DNA of 64,000 bases from Gonatopus flavifemur. Its lineage: Eukaryota > Arthropoda > Insecta > Hymenoptera > Dryinidae. The stretch is from NCBI GenBank assembly GCA_018340375.1, contig JAFFJZ010000030.1:1612001-1676000 (forward strand), read 5' to 3'. The stretch's first letter is position 1; every line of letters begins with the position of its first letter. Below, one piece after another: positions 11,028-22,141 of the stretch. Under the pieces are notes generated by a model, which worked only from the letters and a program-made list of their open reading frames with translations, had not been told where the DNA came from and searched no databases. Position numbers and translations under genes: made by a program.

Positions 11028-11421
11028 TATAGCGTCTATCGCACAGTATCTCGTTTGAAAAAAATTGGAAAAGATTTTGAGATTGAGTGTCTAACACACA
11101 AAATCTCGTTAGAGTGGATTGGAAATAAGAGACACGAGATATAGTGTCTATCGCACAGTATCTCGTTTGGAAAAAATTAGAAAAGATTTTGAGATTGAGT
11201 GTCTAACGCACAAAATCTCGTTAGAATAAATGAGATATAGTGTCTATTGCACCCTATCTCTGATTTTGGATATGGTGACTATGCACGTTATCCGGAGAGG
11301 AGTTTGAAATTCAGTGTCTACGCACAGAATTTCGATAAGAATAGGATTCTTGATATCAGGTTTGGGGTTCAGTTGTTGAAAATACTTAATGGTTGTTTGT
11401 AGACTCGGTGTAAGAAGGTAA

Positions 11422-11680
11422 TGTTCAGAAATGAACATTATATTTTCTCATAGTAACACTTTATTCAGAACATTTTTGAATTGATAAATGACACAATGTA
11501 GTTTGTATTACAATCTCTCGGGTTTGAGTGACCAAGATGGACGTGTACGCGACGCCAGAAAATATCTACCGAGTGACACGACTGTCCGCTTCTTCTCGCT
11601 TTCCTCGGTTACGACGAATACCGAGGATACCCGATTGGTTGCGCGTGCACTGAGAATGAAGATAACCGTAAAACGGAACA
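11422..11680 (-). repeat. 3' LTR of the BEL/Pao element
   Basis: On the plus strand it begins TGTTCAGAAATGAACATT and ends CGGAACA. It matches 18154-18412 with seven differences. A purine-rich run reading AAGGTGGGCGG on the minus strand lies directly before it (about 11684-11695) and is the likely polypurine tract. Confidence 0.95.
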
Positions 11681-11912
11681 TGCCGCCCACCTTGGCCGAA
11701 AAAAATCGGACAAAATTGTACAGTTACAAATATAGTTATGAACAAATTATATGATTTTATATCCGAAGAACAATAATTAATGAGTCATAAAACTTGCAAT
11801 AAACTTGTGCTTCAAACTTGTAACTAGATATTCATGATAACTGATAAATTCACTTGAAAAAAAAATTCCCAAAGTAAGTCAAGAGAGGAACAGAAACAAA
11901 AGAATAAAAATA

Positions 11913-14900
11913 TTAACGTTCGTTATCATCGATTGGCAAAAGACATATCTTCGCAATAGATCGCTGACAATCACCGGTGCGCGTTTTCATGGGAACAACC
12001 CTCGTTAATCCGTCGGTTCCAGGATGGAGAGCCGTAATTCGTCCTAGAGCCCATTTCATTGGCGGTAAATGATCATCTTGTATCAACACCATCATGCCCG
12101 GCATAAGTTTTTCGTTCGGAGTCCTCCACTTATTACGTTGTTGTAATAAGCTTATATATTCTCGGTGCCATCTTGACCAGAAGTGCTGTCTCAATCGCAC
12201 CAATAGTTTCCAGCGACTCAAACGATTTACTGGAATGTCGATCAGGTTCCTTGCCGGAATGGTCGTTAAGGTGCTTCCGATCAAGAAATGTGCGGGAGTT
12301 AGAGCCTCTAGGTCTGATGGATCATTGGAAACGGGGGTAAGAGGACGAGAATTTGGGCACGCTCCAATCTGTGTACATACGGTATGAAATTCCTCGAAGT
12401 ACAACAAAGTCGAACCCAAAACCCTTCGAAGGTGAATTTTAGCCGATTTTATGGCTGCTTCCCAATATCCACCCATATGTGGTGAATACGGTGAAATGAA
12501 ATTCCATTTTATTCCCTGATTGGATAAAAAATCAGAGATAGATGGATCGGAACTCAATGATTGGATCGTTTCCTTAAGTAAACGATCTGCTCCCACAAAA
12601 TTACTACCATTATCTGAATATAATGAGTCACATTTTCCTCTACGTGAAATGAATCGCTTCAAAGCATTCACAAAGGCTTCCGTGCCTAAACTTGACACCA
12701 GCTCCAAATGAACCGCACGGGTACTAAAAGAAATGAATAAGCACAGGTAAGCCTTCCCAGTGACATTTCGTGATATTTTTATTTGAAATGGTCCTGCATA
12801 ATCCACACCTACTGTTGAGAATGGTCTGGTCGGACTTAATCGAGATGCTGGTCAATCTCCCATTTTTTGATTGAGTTTAACAGGATTTGTTCGAAAACAT
12901 ACCATACATTTTCTAAGTACACTACGTACCGAGTGCCTACCAGCCACAATCCAATACCTGGTCCTCAAAATTGCCATTAAAGCCTGCGTTCCTGCATGTA
13001 ACTGATGATAGTGTTCTTGACGAATTACTCAAACCGTAAAATGATGGTTACTCGGTAACACGATGGGATGTTTTTGATCGTATTCTATTGAAGCATTTTT
13101 CAAACGCCCTCCCACTCGTATAACGCCATTTTCGTCTGAGAATGGACTCAGAGATAAAAGTTTACTTTGGTGATGCAGTGGTTTGTGATTTCGCAAATTT
13201 TCTAACTCTTGAGAGAAACTCTCTGCCTGTACCATCTTGATCACACACGACAGGCTTTGCTCCAATTCCGGCACGGTTAAGGGTCCATACATTGAAGATA
13301 GAGAATGATGAGCGTTATTGATAAATTTCCGACAGTAAGCCAAGACACGTTTTAAATGAACGAGAGACGAAAATCTTGAAATTATAGTATTATCAATACT
13401 CTCATATTCCCTTTGTTTATTGGTCAAAGTCGCCGGTATAATCGTTGGTTGTTTCCTTGATTCAGATATTCCTGATTCTTGTAAGCTGATCAAGTCCAAG
13501 TCTTTATAATTTATATGAGTTTCTTGTAAGAACCTTGGTCCATTCCACCACAAGGCACAATGTGTCAACTGATCAGGATTGATTCCCCGAGATACAATGT
13601 CAGCGGGGTTTTCATTAGATTTTACGTGATGCCATTGCGATGCGTTCGTTACCCGCTGAATTTCCGCCACGCGATTTGCCACGAAGGTGGTCCATTTACT
13701 TGGTTCAGCCGAGATCCAGGCCAGAGTGATTGTGGAATCGGACCAGTAATGGCAGTCATTTATTGGAACTGTCATCGTGGTTCGAACCTTATGAGATATT
13801 GCAGCCAAAAGTACTGCGCTACACAATTCTAGTCTTGGTAACGAGATACGTTTCAGCGGAGCGACCCTTGATTTAGCGCATTGCGAATTCACCGTGCATC
13901 TTCCATTTGAATCCAGACTTCGAATATATACACAAGCCCCATATGCAGTTTCCGAAGCGTCGCTGAATCCATGAATTTCAATTTTCACGCAATTATCACA
14001 CAAAACATGCCGAGGTACCGTAATTTCATTGATGGAATTCATCCGTTGTAACCACTGCTGCCAACTAGAATGTAATTCTATGGGAAGTGATTCGTCCCAA
14101 GTGATTTTCATTCGCCACAACCGTTGTAAAATGACCTTTGTTTGAATTATTATCGGTGCTACGAGTCCAAGTGGATCGAAAACCTGTGAGACTTGTGATA
14201 AGATACTTCGTTTTGTGGCTCTCTTTGTAACCTTTGGTAACTTTACCTTATACTGCAATACATCGGATTGGGGGTTCCAGCTCAAACCCAACACTCTCGT
14301 ATCCTCGCCTAAGTTTACTGTGGAAGACTCGATCCCTTTCGCTTCGATTAATTCTGCGACATTCGACTTCCATTTTCTCAATTCAAACTGTGCCGTATTC
14401 AAAATTCGGATGATTTCAGCCTTGAGTTCAATAAGCGTTTGAAGATTATCTCCTCCCGTTAGCAGGTCATCTACATAGAAATCAGTCAGAATCACCCTCG
14501 CCGCATCAGGATACTCAGCTTCACAATCTTCAGCCGTTTGTTGGAGACTCCTATTAGCCATAAAAGGTGAACTAGCCAGTCCGTATGTTACGGTATTTAA
14601 CTCGAATATTTTAATTGGTTCATCAGGACTATCTCGCCACAAAATTTGCTGGAATTTTCTGTGCTCAGGTTTGATCTTGATTTGTCGGTACATTTTACTG
14701 ATATCTGCCGATAAAGCATATTTATGTTGACGAAATCTCAGTATAATAGAAATGAGATCCTCTTGAATTGACGGGCCGATTAGCAGGAGACCATTGAGTG
14801 ATTCTCCGTTGGTACTTTTGCACGAACCATCGAATACTACCCGTAGCTTCGTGGTTTCGCTTTCTTCCTTCAATACAGGATGATGTGGAAGAAAATATCC

Positions 14901-16187
14901 CTCTGTATCTGGTGTTTTGGCCTCATTTACTTCACACATGTGATCAAGACTTTGGTATTCTAACATGAATTCCTTATAATCACCCTGCAAATTTGGATCT
15001 TCGCTCAATCGCCTCTCTACAGAATGCAAACGCCTCAGTGCAATTTCCTTTGATTCACCCAAATCTATGGGGCTAGATGCGAACATTAATTCCAACGTGA
15101 ATCTTCCATCTTCTTCTCGTTTATAAGTATGACAGAAATGTTTTTCGCATCTTTCGTCATCTTTAGATAAATGATTTATGTGTGGAAATGTTTCAATTTG
15201 CCAGAATCTTTCAACTTGTTGTTGTAACTGATTATCGGCAATAGAATGAGAGACGGATGTTGTTTGATAATGATGGTTGATGCTGAATGATCCAGAAGCA
15301 ATCCAACCCAACTTTGTTTTTTGGAATAATGATTGATTGCTAGATACCCGTAACTGCCCCACACATAACAGGTCCCAGAAGACACCTGCTCCTAATAACA
15401 GATCTATTTTATGTGGTGTATGAAAGGCAGGATCTGCTAAAGTGATTTTAGATGGAATGGTCAGCTTATTGACGTCAATTTGAATCATTGGCAGTCTTTC
15501 AGTTATGTTCCGCATAGTTAAAAATGGTATAGTTACATCAACATTATTATATTTCGATCGGATATTCGCTGAAACCATGTAATTGATGCTAAACTTTGAT
15601 TGATTAATTCCTTGAATGCATTTGTTTGCCGGTTGCTTATGTAAACGAAGGCGATTGCTTAATTCTCCAGTCATTAGATTAGACTGAGAACCTGAGTCCA
15701 ACAAAGCTCTACACTCGTGCATGTCTCCTTTAACATCCTTAATAAATAACAAAGCCGTTGACAAGAGAACGTGCTGTGAATCTTGATAAATATTACATGC
15801 TGAAGGTGTTTCAGCAACATTTAGAACTGATGAATTTGGATTACTACTGCTGGTTGGGCGTGAAGATATTGTTTCACCTTCACTGTCTCTTTCATGGGTA
15901 GTTTGAGGTCGCAATTGTTGATTGTTTGGTGTTTCTAGTGCTGGTGTGGGGTCAGCATGCAGAAGAGTATGATGAGATTTTTTGCACAATTTGCAGGCCC
16001 CATTTGTGCAACTGAACCCATGAAATGGCCGTAAACAATTACGGCACAGTTTATGTTTTTTAATCTCACTGAGTCTTGACGCAACAGGTAAGTTTCGGAA
16101 TACGTAACATTGAAATAATTTATGGTTCCCCTGACAAACTCGACAATTACTATTTGAGGATGTGACATATGAGTATGAAGTATTTGA
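11913..16187 (-). pseudogene. BEL/Pao pol: protease, reverse transcriptase, RNase H, integrase
   Basis: One minus-strand frame follows the gag zinc-knuckle region. In order: CCHC-like Cys/His segments (CRVCQGNHKLFQC, CRNCLRPFHGFSC, CKLCKKSHH) at 16150-15965; aspartic protease motif ALLDSGSQSN near 15700; RT with SADISKMYRQIKI and FYVDDLL near 14470; RNase H with FSDASETAYG near 13965; integrase zinc region HYHQLHAG...CMVC at about 13010-12895; integrase core VDYAGPF, SDNGSNFVG and GYWEAA (DDE). In-frame TGA codons at 13026-13028 and about 12852 interrupt the integrase. The frame ends at 11913. In the active parent this copies the RNA and integrates the cDNA. It is joined to gag only across a frameshift. 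Confidence 0.93.
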
Positions 16188-17170
16188 TTAGATTTGTATT
16201 GATTTGTAACTTTAGATTTAGGTGCTACATTCGAATTCTCGAATAGCTGAGGACGTGCTACAGTTCCTGAAAAAGTGCATCTGTTCGACAGAAAGGTTGT
16301 GAATTCCTTCAATGTAGGAATCTCTTCTTTGTTAATCCTATCCTTTTCCCATTCTCGAAGAGTACTTGAATCTAATTTACTCGCGATAATCTGAATTATA
16401 ATTGTGTCCCATGTGTTTGTCGGTTGTCGTAATTTTTCTAATATTCTCATGTTTTCCAAGAGATCATTTAGCAGCTGTCTAAGACTCTTATGAGATTCCT
16501 TACTAATGGAAGGAAGATTCAAAATCGCTTGAGTATGATGCTCAACGAGCTTCCTCTTATTTTCGAACCTTTTCACCAACAAGTCACATGCGATACCGTA
16601 ATTATCATCTACAATATCCAATGTTTCAATGACCGCTGCTGCTTCACCAGTCAAGGCTGATTTTAAGTAGTGCAATTTTTGAGAATTAGATGATTTTTGA
16701 TTTGCACCAATCAGTGATCTAGAAACATCTTTGAATGACATCCAATTCTGATAAGTACCATCGGATTTAGGAAGGTCAATCACTGGTAATCTAACAGATA
16801 TGTCATCATTCTTATGATCGTTTACATTTGGAACTGGCGCAGTTCGACGCTCTACACTCTCTGGAGTTCGTGAACCAAGATTTCTTGCCTTTGTAACGAT
16901 TTCATGATATAAATCCTCAAACGAATCGCGCTCTCTCTCCTGAGCCTCATTATCTTCGAGAGTTTCAATTTCACTTTGAATTCTATCGAATTCCGTCCAT
17001 AAATCCGATAATCTCTCCAATCTACTCGGTACCTCAGCTATTTTATTTGGTTCAACGAAACACTTCTGAATAAATGTATCAAATTTAGTTAACTTAGATT
17101 TGATTCGACCTCGGATCTTGATTAATGATTGTAAGTCCGACATGGTTCCACTTCGAATTTTTTCTTTCAA
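16180..17170 (-). pseudogene. BEL/Pao gag-like region
   Basis: The frame starts at 17170, with a plausible alternative Met at 17143 (MSDLQSLIKIRGRIK). It contains the long helical gag region typical of Pao elements, for example LPKSDGTYQNWMSFKDV followed by a KLHYLKSALTGEAA block that matches the DUF1759-like gag domain. Near 16180-16190 the sense frame shifts into the one carrying the zinc knuckles and pol. The gag frame itself runs on as nonsense to 15935. BEL/Pao elements normally have one continuous ORF, so I read this as an indel rather than programmed frameshifting. Confidence 0.85.
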
Positions 17171-18129
17171 CCAGAATTTGAATTCTCAAAGAATAATGAA
17201 TCAGCTATCAAATGTGCTATCAAGTAATAATTCAAGAACGTTATAAAATTAAAATGTTACAACCTTATTCTTATCCTTTTCTTTCTTTGTTTTTATTCAT
17301 ATCTGTTAATTTGACAAATTGAATCGTGCCTAAAAGAAATGAAAGAAGGAAAACAGGATCAGACTCACTCTTGACTCGTGCAGTAAGTTGACAGATGATC
17401 AATGCATGTATAAGATGTTGGTGTCGGTATTGTAGGTAACAATGATGCGAATTTCATGTAGACACCAAAGCAACAGTCCATGTATTTGGTTGAGGTATGA
17501 TAGGTTGATATTATTCCAATAATATATCAACAACAAGCTCGAATAGTGATGTCCTTTTCGTGCAGTACAGCGAACGCTAGTAGTCCCATCTATGTGTGTG
17601 TGTAGCGTTCGTATACACTATAAAAACTCATGCAAACAGTTAACGTTGATATCCCCTTTGTGCAGTGCAGCGAACACTAGTCCCATCTATCGGCAGAGTG
17701 GCGAAGTTGACAGTGAAGGATGTACGGTGTCATTACGCGTACGTATGCATGTATGTGTGTGCAGCGTCCTTCTACACCGTGAAAACTCATGTACACGGCT
17801 GGCGTGTAACGATGATTATTTATGAATGTGTATATCACGATGTGATGTATGTTTGAAATTAATGTTCACATTAGCACAAATGCACTATTGATTTGTTGAA
17901 TTCGAATGAACTACCGTGAACATCAACGTGCTATTTGCTTCGAATTTTATATTGTTAATCGTCTTCACTGAACTTATATGCGTGAATCGTCATTAATTTG
18001 GCACTGCACTTCAACTGATTGATTATAGTCCAAACTCACGAATTTGTTTCGAACGGTCACTCGCTGCGTGTCGTGGTTTACGTGATTAATGTTCCACTTT
18101 GCAATGCCAATGATAATGTCGTGCGAATT
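17171..18129 (-). other. BEL/Pao 5' leader with an internal duplication
   Basis: About 960 bp between primer site and gag hold no ORF of note. A segment at about 17548-17645 (GTGCAGTACAGCGAACGCTA...) recurs at about 17649-17806, where roughly 60 extra bp interrupt it. The segments share CCCATCTAT, GCAGCG/TAGCGT and AAAACTCATG landmarks. The role is unknown; leaders of retroelements often carry packaging structures. Confidence 0.6.
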
Positions 18130-18147
18130 ATCCCGGACGAGCCCCCA
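18130..18147 (-). promoter_or_regulatory. Primer-binding site complementary to tRNA-Pro
   Basis: The plus strand reads ATCCCGGACGAGCCCCCA, which is the last 15 nt of metazoan tRNA-Pro plus CCA as I know it. On the element strand this is TGGGGGCTCGTCCGGGAT, the perfect 18-nt PBS for minus-strand cDNA priming. It lies 6 nt from the inner end of the 5' LTR. Confidence 0.93.
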
Positions 18148-18153
18148 AATTTA

Positions 18154-18412
18154 TGTTCAGAAATGAACATTATATTTTCTCATAGTAACACTTTATTCAG
18201 AACATTTTTGAATTGATAAATGATACAATGTAGTTTATACTACAATCTCTTGGGTTTGAGTGACCAAGATGGACGTGTACGCGACGCCAGAAAATATCTA
18301 CCGAGTGACACGACTGTCCGCTTCTTCTCGCTTTCCTCGGTTACGACGAATACCGAAGATACCCGATTGGTTGCGCGTGCACTCAGAATGAAGATAACCG
18401 TGAAACGGAACA
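18154..18412 (-). repeat. 5' LTR of the BEL/Pao element
   Basis: 259 bp, the partner of 11422-11680, with the same termini (TGTTC...GAACA). In the element's orientation it carries the promoter and transcription start, which I cannot place. Confidence 0.95.
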
Positions 18413-18417
18413 GGTAA

Positions 18418-20300
18418 AACGAAGGATTATCGAAGTTTAACACTTAGGAATGAATTTGAACTTTATGAATTTCATAAGAGAATGAAACGACAATGTGAAC
18501 TTTTGAGAGACTGGAAAATTGTGTGAGTCAAAGGGCACAAACTCGGCCTTTATATACTCTTCTCGGAAGTTGGCTCTGGGAAGGGGTACAAACGTTTGAG
18601 AAAGAAGAGACCGTAGTTTTCTTTCTTTCTATGTCTCAAGAGTTTTTTTTATATAGGTTTTCCTATGTATCAATTCTTCCTTAGTTTTGCATAGCCCTTC
18701 CTTGTAGACTCGAGTTGAACGTTCATAATTAGTAAAAATAATAGATTTTCTTATGATCATTGTTTAGAATTACAGGATAATAATCTCATTTTGATATATT
18801 TATTGGTTTTTATGGTTTAAATGGATTTTTCCAACGAGTAACAACATAGAAATTGTTGAATTGTAATTTAAATGTTTGTGAATAGTTTCTTATATTTTGT
18901 TATATCCTAGTTATATATTTGTTATAACATGTTATGTAAAAAAAATAACATGGTGATACTCCATTGAGCAATATTCATCGAAAATGTTATTCAATGTATT
19001 TGAATATTTCAGAATTTGTTCAAACTTGTGGAAGTAGTTTGATGATTGGGATAATATGTTTCAAATATTGCTCAAGTTGAGAAAAAAAACTATTTTCAAT
19101 GTATTTGAGAATCCTAGTCAATATCGAAATGTTATTTGAACAATTCATATTAGGATTTGATTATAGATCAAATTGAAAATCTGAGGTATTCTGAGAATAC
19201 ATGAAATGAAGTTAGTGTTCTTCATAAGCTAGTAGTTGTTCTATTTTTCATTGAATTTATGTTTGATTTTGAAATTCTATTGCACAGAATAATTCTTGTC
19301 TAGAGTTTGGGAGTCGAGTTATATTAATAGAGAAAATATATAATTGATAATAACTAATACTTGACAAATTTGGGTTTGGTTATAAATATTAACCAATAAT
19401 ATTGCATATTTGAATGATCAACATCATTCCTGGAAGTACACATAGAGTTAGGAATGCATGGGTTGACGTCACATAGCCAGGTATGGAAACAGCATAAGCA
19501 TTGTTCTGGTCTCGAATTTTTTATGAACGCTCTTCCGTAGCGCACTAGAGTTTCCTTCGAATCTGTCACCCAGAGGTATGCAGAATTTGTATACATTCTG
19601 ATGTACTTTCAAAAACAATCCAAAGTCGTAGGAGCAAGTTTGAAAATCGTTATATTTTGGAATATTCGCATTTTTGCATTGAATATTGATCAAAAATTGG
19701 AATCGTATGATATATATATAAAAGAAAATATGAATAATATATGAATATATATGGATATATATGAGGAGTAATAAGAGTATATCATGGAATGATGAAAATT
19801 ACATAACATGAGAATTTCTACAGATATATCTTTTTTGATGAATTCGTAGATGAAACTTTACATGAAAGATTGTTATTTGCATGTGATTAAATTCTTACAT
19901 AGGTTTATTAGAATGAATTTATTCTGAAAAAGATATCGTGATTCAACTGTGATTTCCGAATTATGGAGTTGTCATTTCACGTTATGTAATTTTATATAAC
20001 ATTTATATAACAATGTTATATGGATAGTGAGTAATGATATATACGCATATATATATATTCTAAAAAGAGAGAGAGACGAACAAACAAAAGAGGTGCGAAA
20101 AAATACGAGGATGTTACACAAAAAAGGATAAAAAAAATTGTTGATCGTGAGGGGGAAGTGATCTAACTTGGTTCGTGTTCATATCTGGATCCCCTTATGT
20201 TTTTTGAAGACTCCAGGCTCGAGCAGCTTACCCGATGCATTCCTAGATAAATTATTTGGTACTGATCATTTGTCAATAGGTTGACAAATATCAACGAGAT
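18418..20300. other. AT-rich intergenic sequence, no gene
   Basis: No recognisable coding region. Simple AT-rich words occur around 18890-18960 (TTATATAACATG-like), and TATATA/GAGAGA microsatellite sequence lies at about 19710-19770 and 20036-20080. Short frames have no motifs. Confidence 0.5.
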
Positions 20301-20521
20301 GTCTCACGTAAACAGGCATAATCAGAGGTAGAAAATTGTTCACACATTCACATTGACTAGGGTGGTCAATTAGGTAATCGCCGAGGAACACAATGTAACA
20401 ATCAGAATTGATTTTTCTCAATTGTTGAATTGTGTTCTCCGTCGATTACCTAATTTACAACCCTAGTCAATGTGAATGTGTGAATAATTTTGTACTTTCG
20501 ATTGTGCCTATTACGTGAGAC
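20301..20521. mobile_element. Foldback/MITE-like element, arms about 95 bp
   Basis: The left arm starts GTCTCACGTAAACAGGCA and includes CACACATTCACATTGACTAG. The right arm is its inverse ending TACGTGAGAC. The hairpin has a loop of about 30 bp. It is noncoding. Confidence 0.82.
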
Positions 20522-21163
20522 TTTTCGTTAGTGGAAGTTCTGAATTTTCATGTGAGTGCTTTTTCTTTTCTCTTCCTCAAACGATTTCAATGATTATTTT
20601 CGTTCCTCTCGATTCTCTAGTGTTTTCCTCCGATTACAGAATTTCCCTGAAATATTGTTATTACGCTGCTGTAAAATGTTTATCAGGTACTTTTATTTAT
20701 CAATCTGAATTCTCGATCGATCGATACAGCGTTCCTGTCAACTGACCCGCTGAGGTAGCGTGGGGTAGCGCCCGCGTCTGAACGTGCGTGTGGACTTCCC
20801 TGCCTACCATTTGTATCCAGCGCGTTATTAGTCAATTTATTTTGCTTATAACTCGGAACCTCAGCTGCAGATCAATTCTTTATAAAGGAAAAATCGTTGT
20901 AGCGATTCACAAGGAATCCGCGGTATTAGCTGATTTCAATCATATATGTGTGGGATCAGAGGATTCGATGAGGAATCGCAGGCGTTTCAACCGGCTGTCG
21001 GTTGGCGACAGTTGGTGATCGGTACCAGATCGGAGTTATTTGACATTATTTCGCATTCCGAAAAATTCTACGAGAATTCCTACGTGGGTATACGTATTGA
21101 AATTTTCGTATTGATGACACTTATTAATCACAACTCTTCAGGGAATCATGGAGAAAAAAAATC
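20522..21163. other. Unassigned mixed-composition segment
   Basis: Less AT-rich than its surroundings at 20740-21030. It holds a GTAGCGTGGGGTAGCGC stretch that faintly resembles a tRNA A-box region but has no matching B box. Short plus-strand frames (20788-21018, 20946-21167) lack recognised motifs. Confidence 0.3.
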
Positions 21164-21346
21164 ATGATTGTGCCGAGGCCGGGGAAAATCGGGATCATCC
21201 AGGTATACATTTGTGATCCATCGTTGAGTCGGAATTTTGATGCCAGATGCAACGAATTCAATCTAGCATGGGATAATCGTGTCCCAGATCTCATGAAATA
21301 TCACGATTTCCCATATGTGGCGGGTTTCAAGATACACATTGGAAAG
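21164..21346 (+). CDS. Candidate exon or transposon ORF fragment sharing a motif with 23.3 kb
   Basis: The frame contains RNFDARCNEFNLAWDNRVPD followed by a YHDFPYVAGFKI segment, then a possible 5' splice site (GTAAAT) near 21346. A diverged, stop-containing version (RNSDNRCNESHLA...) lies at about 23330-23420. Conservation at the protein level suggests real coding ancestry. I do not recognise the family. Confidence 0.35.
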
Positions 21347-21349
21347 TAA

Positions 21350-22062
21350 ATCTGAATTCCATGATCGACTGATTTTCAGATGAGGCTTGAAATCAGCAAT
21401 GTTACGATTTCACGCGTAATATGGGATGAAGAAGAGTTATGGCCGTATTAAATTGAATTGAATCGGGCAATATGCTGATCATCAACAATGCATATCTTAT
21501 AGTTAGCCAGGTAGAGTGTGATGGATAATTCAGTAGAAAATATCCGAGAATAAGATTAGAATTCTTCCATTTTCAGTATTACAATTTTTTATACATACAC
21601 ATATATAAATATGTACATATAATTAATTACAGTTTCAATTCAATCAAATTATTTCAGGTTTTTTATTTATTATTCAAGGTTGCGAATTCAGTAACAATTT
21701 GTAATACCAACTTCGTGAAAGCTTGTTATTGGATTTTCCGCACTGTTGATGGATTCTTTATTTCGACACTTTCACTTCAACATTACAATGCAAATTGGAA
21801 TTAATTCAAACTTCCGAGGGTATTCACATTTGCACTAATCCTCAGTTCCCGTAGAATGTTTTCCAAATCCATCTTTGACTTCAGACTACACATGCCATCA
21901 AATTATATTCATATGAAAAAAATAAATTCACACCTAGAATTTTGCTCCCTCGTTAGAGGTAAGCTTTGTGATCGTTTCCGGGGGCCCGAAAATTTTTTTG
22001 TCCACAAACTCAAAATCTCTCAGGCCAAAATGTTGCTCCAAACTCGAGGAAAATTTTTGGTT
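21350..22062. other. AT-rich, no gene recognised
   Basis: No motif-bearing frame. The last 100 bp lead into the GTCT/GT microsatellite and probably belong to that repeat family. Confidence 0.5.
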
Positions 22063-22063
22063 T

Positions 22064-22085
22064 TGTGTCTGTCTGTCTGTCTGTC

Positions 22086-22139
<54 letters not shown>
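22064..22139. repeat. (GTCT)n(GT)n microsatellite
   Basis: A run of GTCT units is followed directly by about 27 GT units. The short frames crossing it are low-complexity artefacts. Confidence 0.95.

Positions 22140-22141
<2 letters not shown>

Larger units (their letters stand above)
9445..11359. repeat. Tandem array of nine covarying short hairpins, split by a mariner
   Basis: Units of about 57 bp each contain a 6-bp stem around a conserved loop close to AGTGTCTANCGCACA. Stems: GAGATT/AATCTC at 9531-9559, 9645-9671, 11079-11107 and 11191-11219; GAGATA/TATCTC at 9588-9616, 9700-9705 continued at 11047-11052 (split by the mariner), 11136-11164 and 11232-11260; GAAATT/AATTTC at 11306-11333. 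The two stem types alternate, giving an approximately 113-bp higher-order unit. The array is bracketed by the inverted 12-mers CTGATATCAAGA (9445-9456) and TCTTGATATCAG (11348-11359). No function is known to me. Confidence 0.8.
11422..18412 (-). mobile_element. BEL/Pao LTR retrotransposon, near full length, 5-bp TSD
   Basis: Two 259-bp LTRs (11422-11680 and 18154-18412) flank gag- and pol-like frames on the minus strand. The direct repeat GGTAA (11417-11421, 18413-18417) is the target duplication. The domain order gag, protease, RT, RNase H, integrase is that of BEL/Pao. No env-like frame is visible between pol and the 3' LTR. The LTRs differ at seven positions by my count, about 97% identity, so the insertion is moderately old. 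Gag and pol carry a frameshift and two nonsense codons, so this copy is defective. Confidence 0.96.

Noticed and set aside
9445..11359. CRISPR-like array
   Set aside because: Units are themselves palindromic and nearly identical throughout, there are no unique spacers, and the sequence is eukaryotic.
11681..11912. env gene in the BEL/Pao element
   Set aside because: Only about 230 bp lie between the pol stop and the LTR, with no frame of note.
16180..16190. Programmed ribosomal frameshift in BEL/Pao
   Set aside because: No slippery heptamer evident, the family normally uses one ORF, and this copy has other disabling mutations.
20745..20815. tRNA gene or SINE head
   Set aside because: The A-box resemblance is weak and no B box follows.
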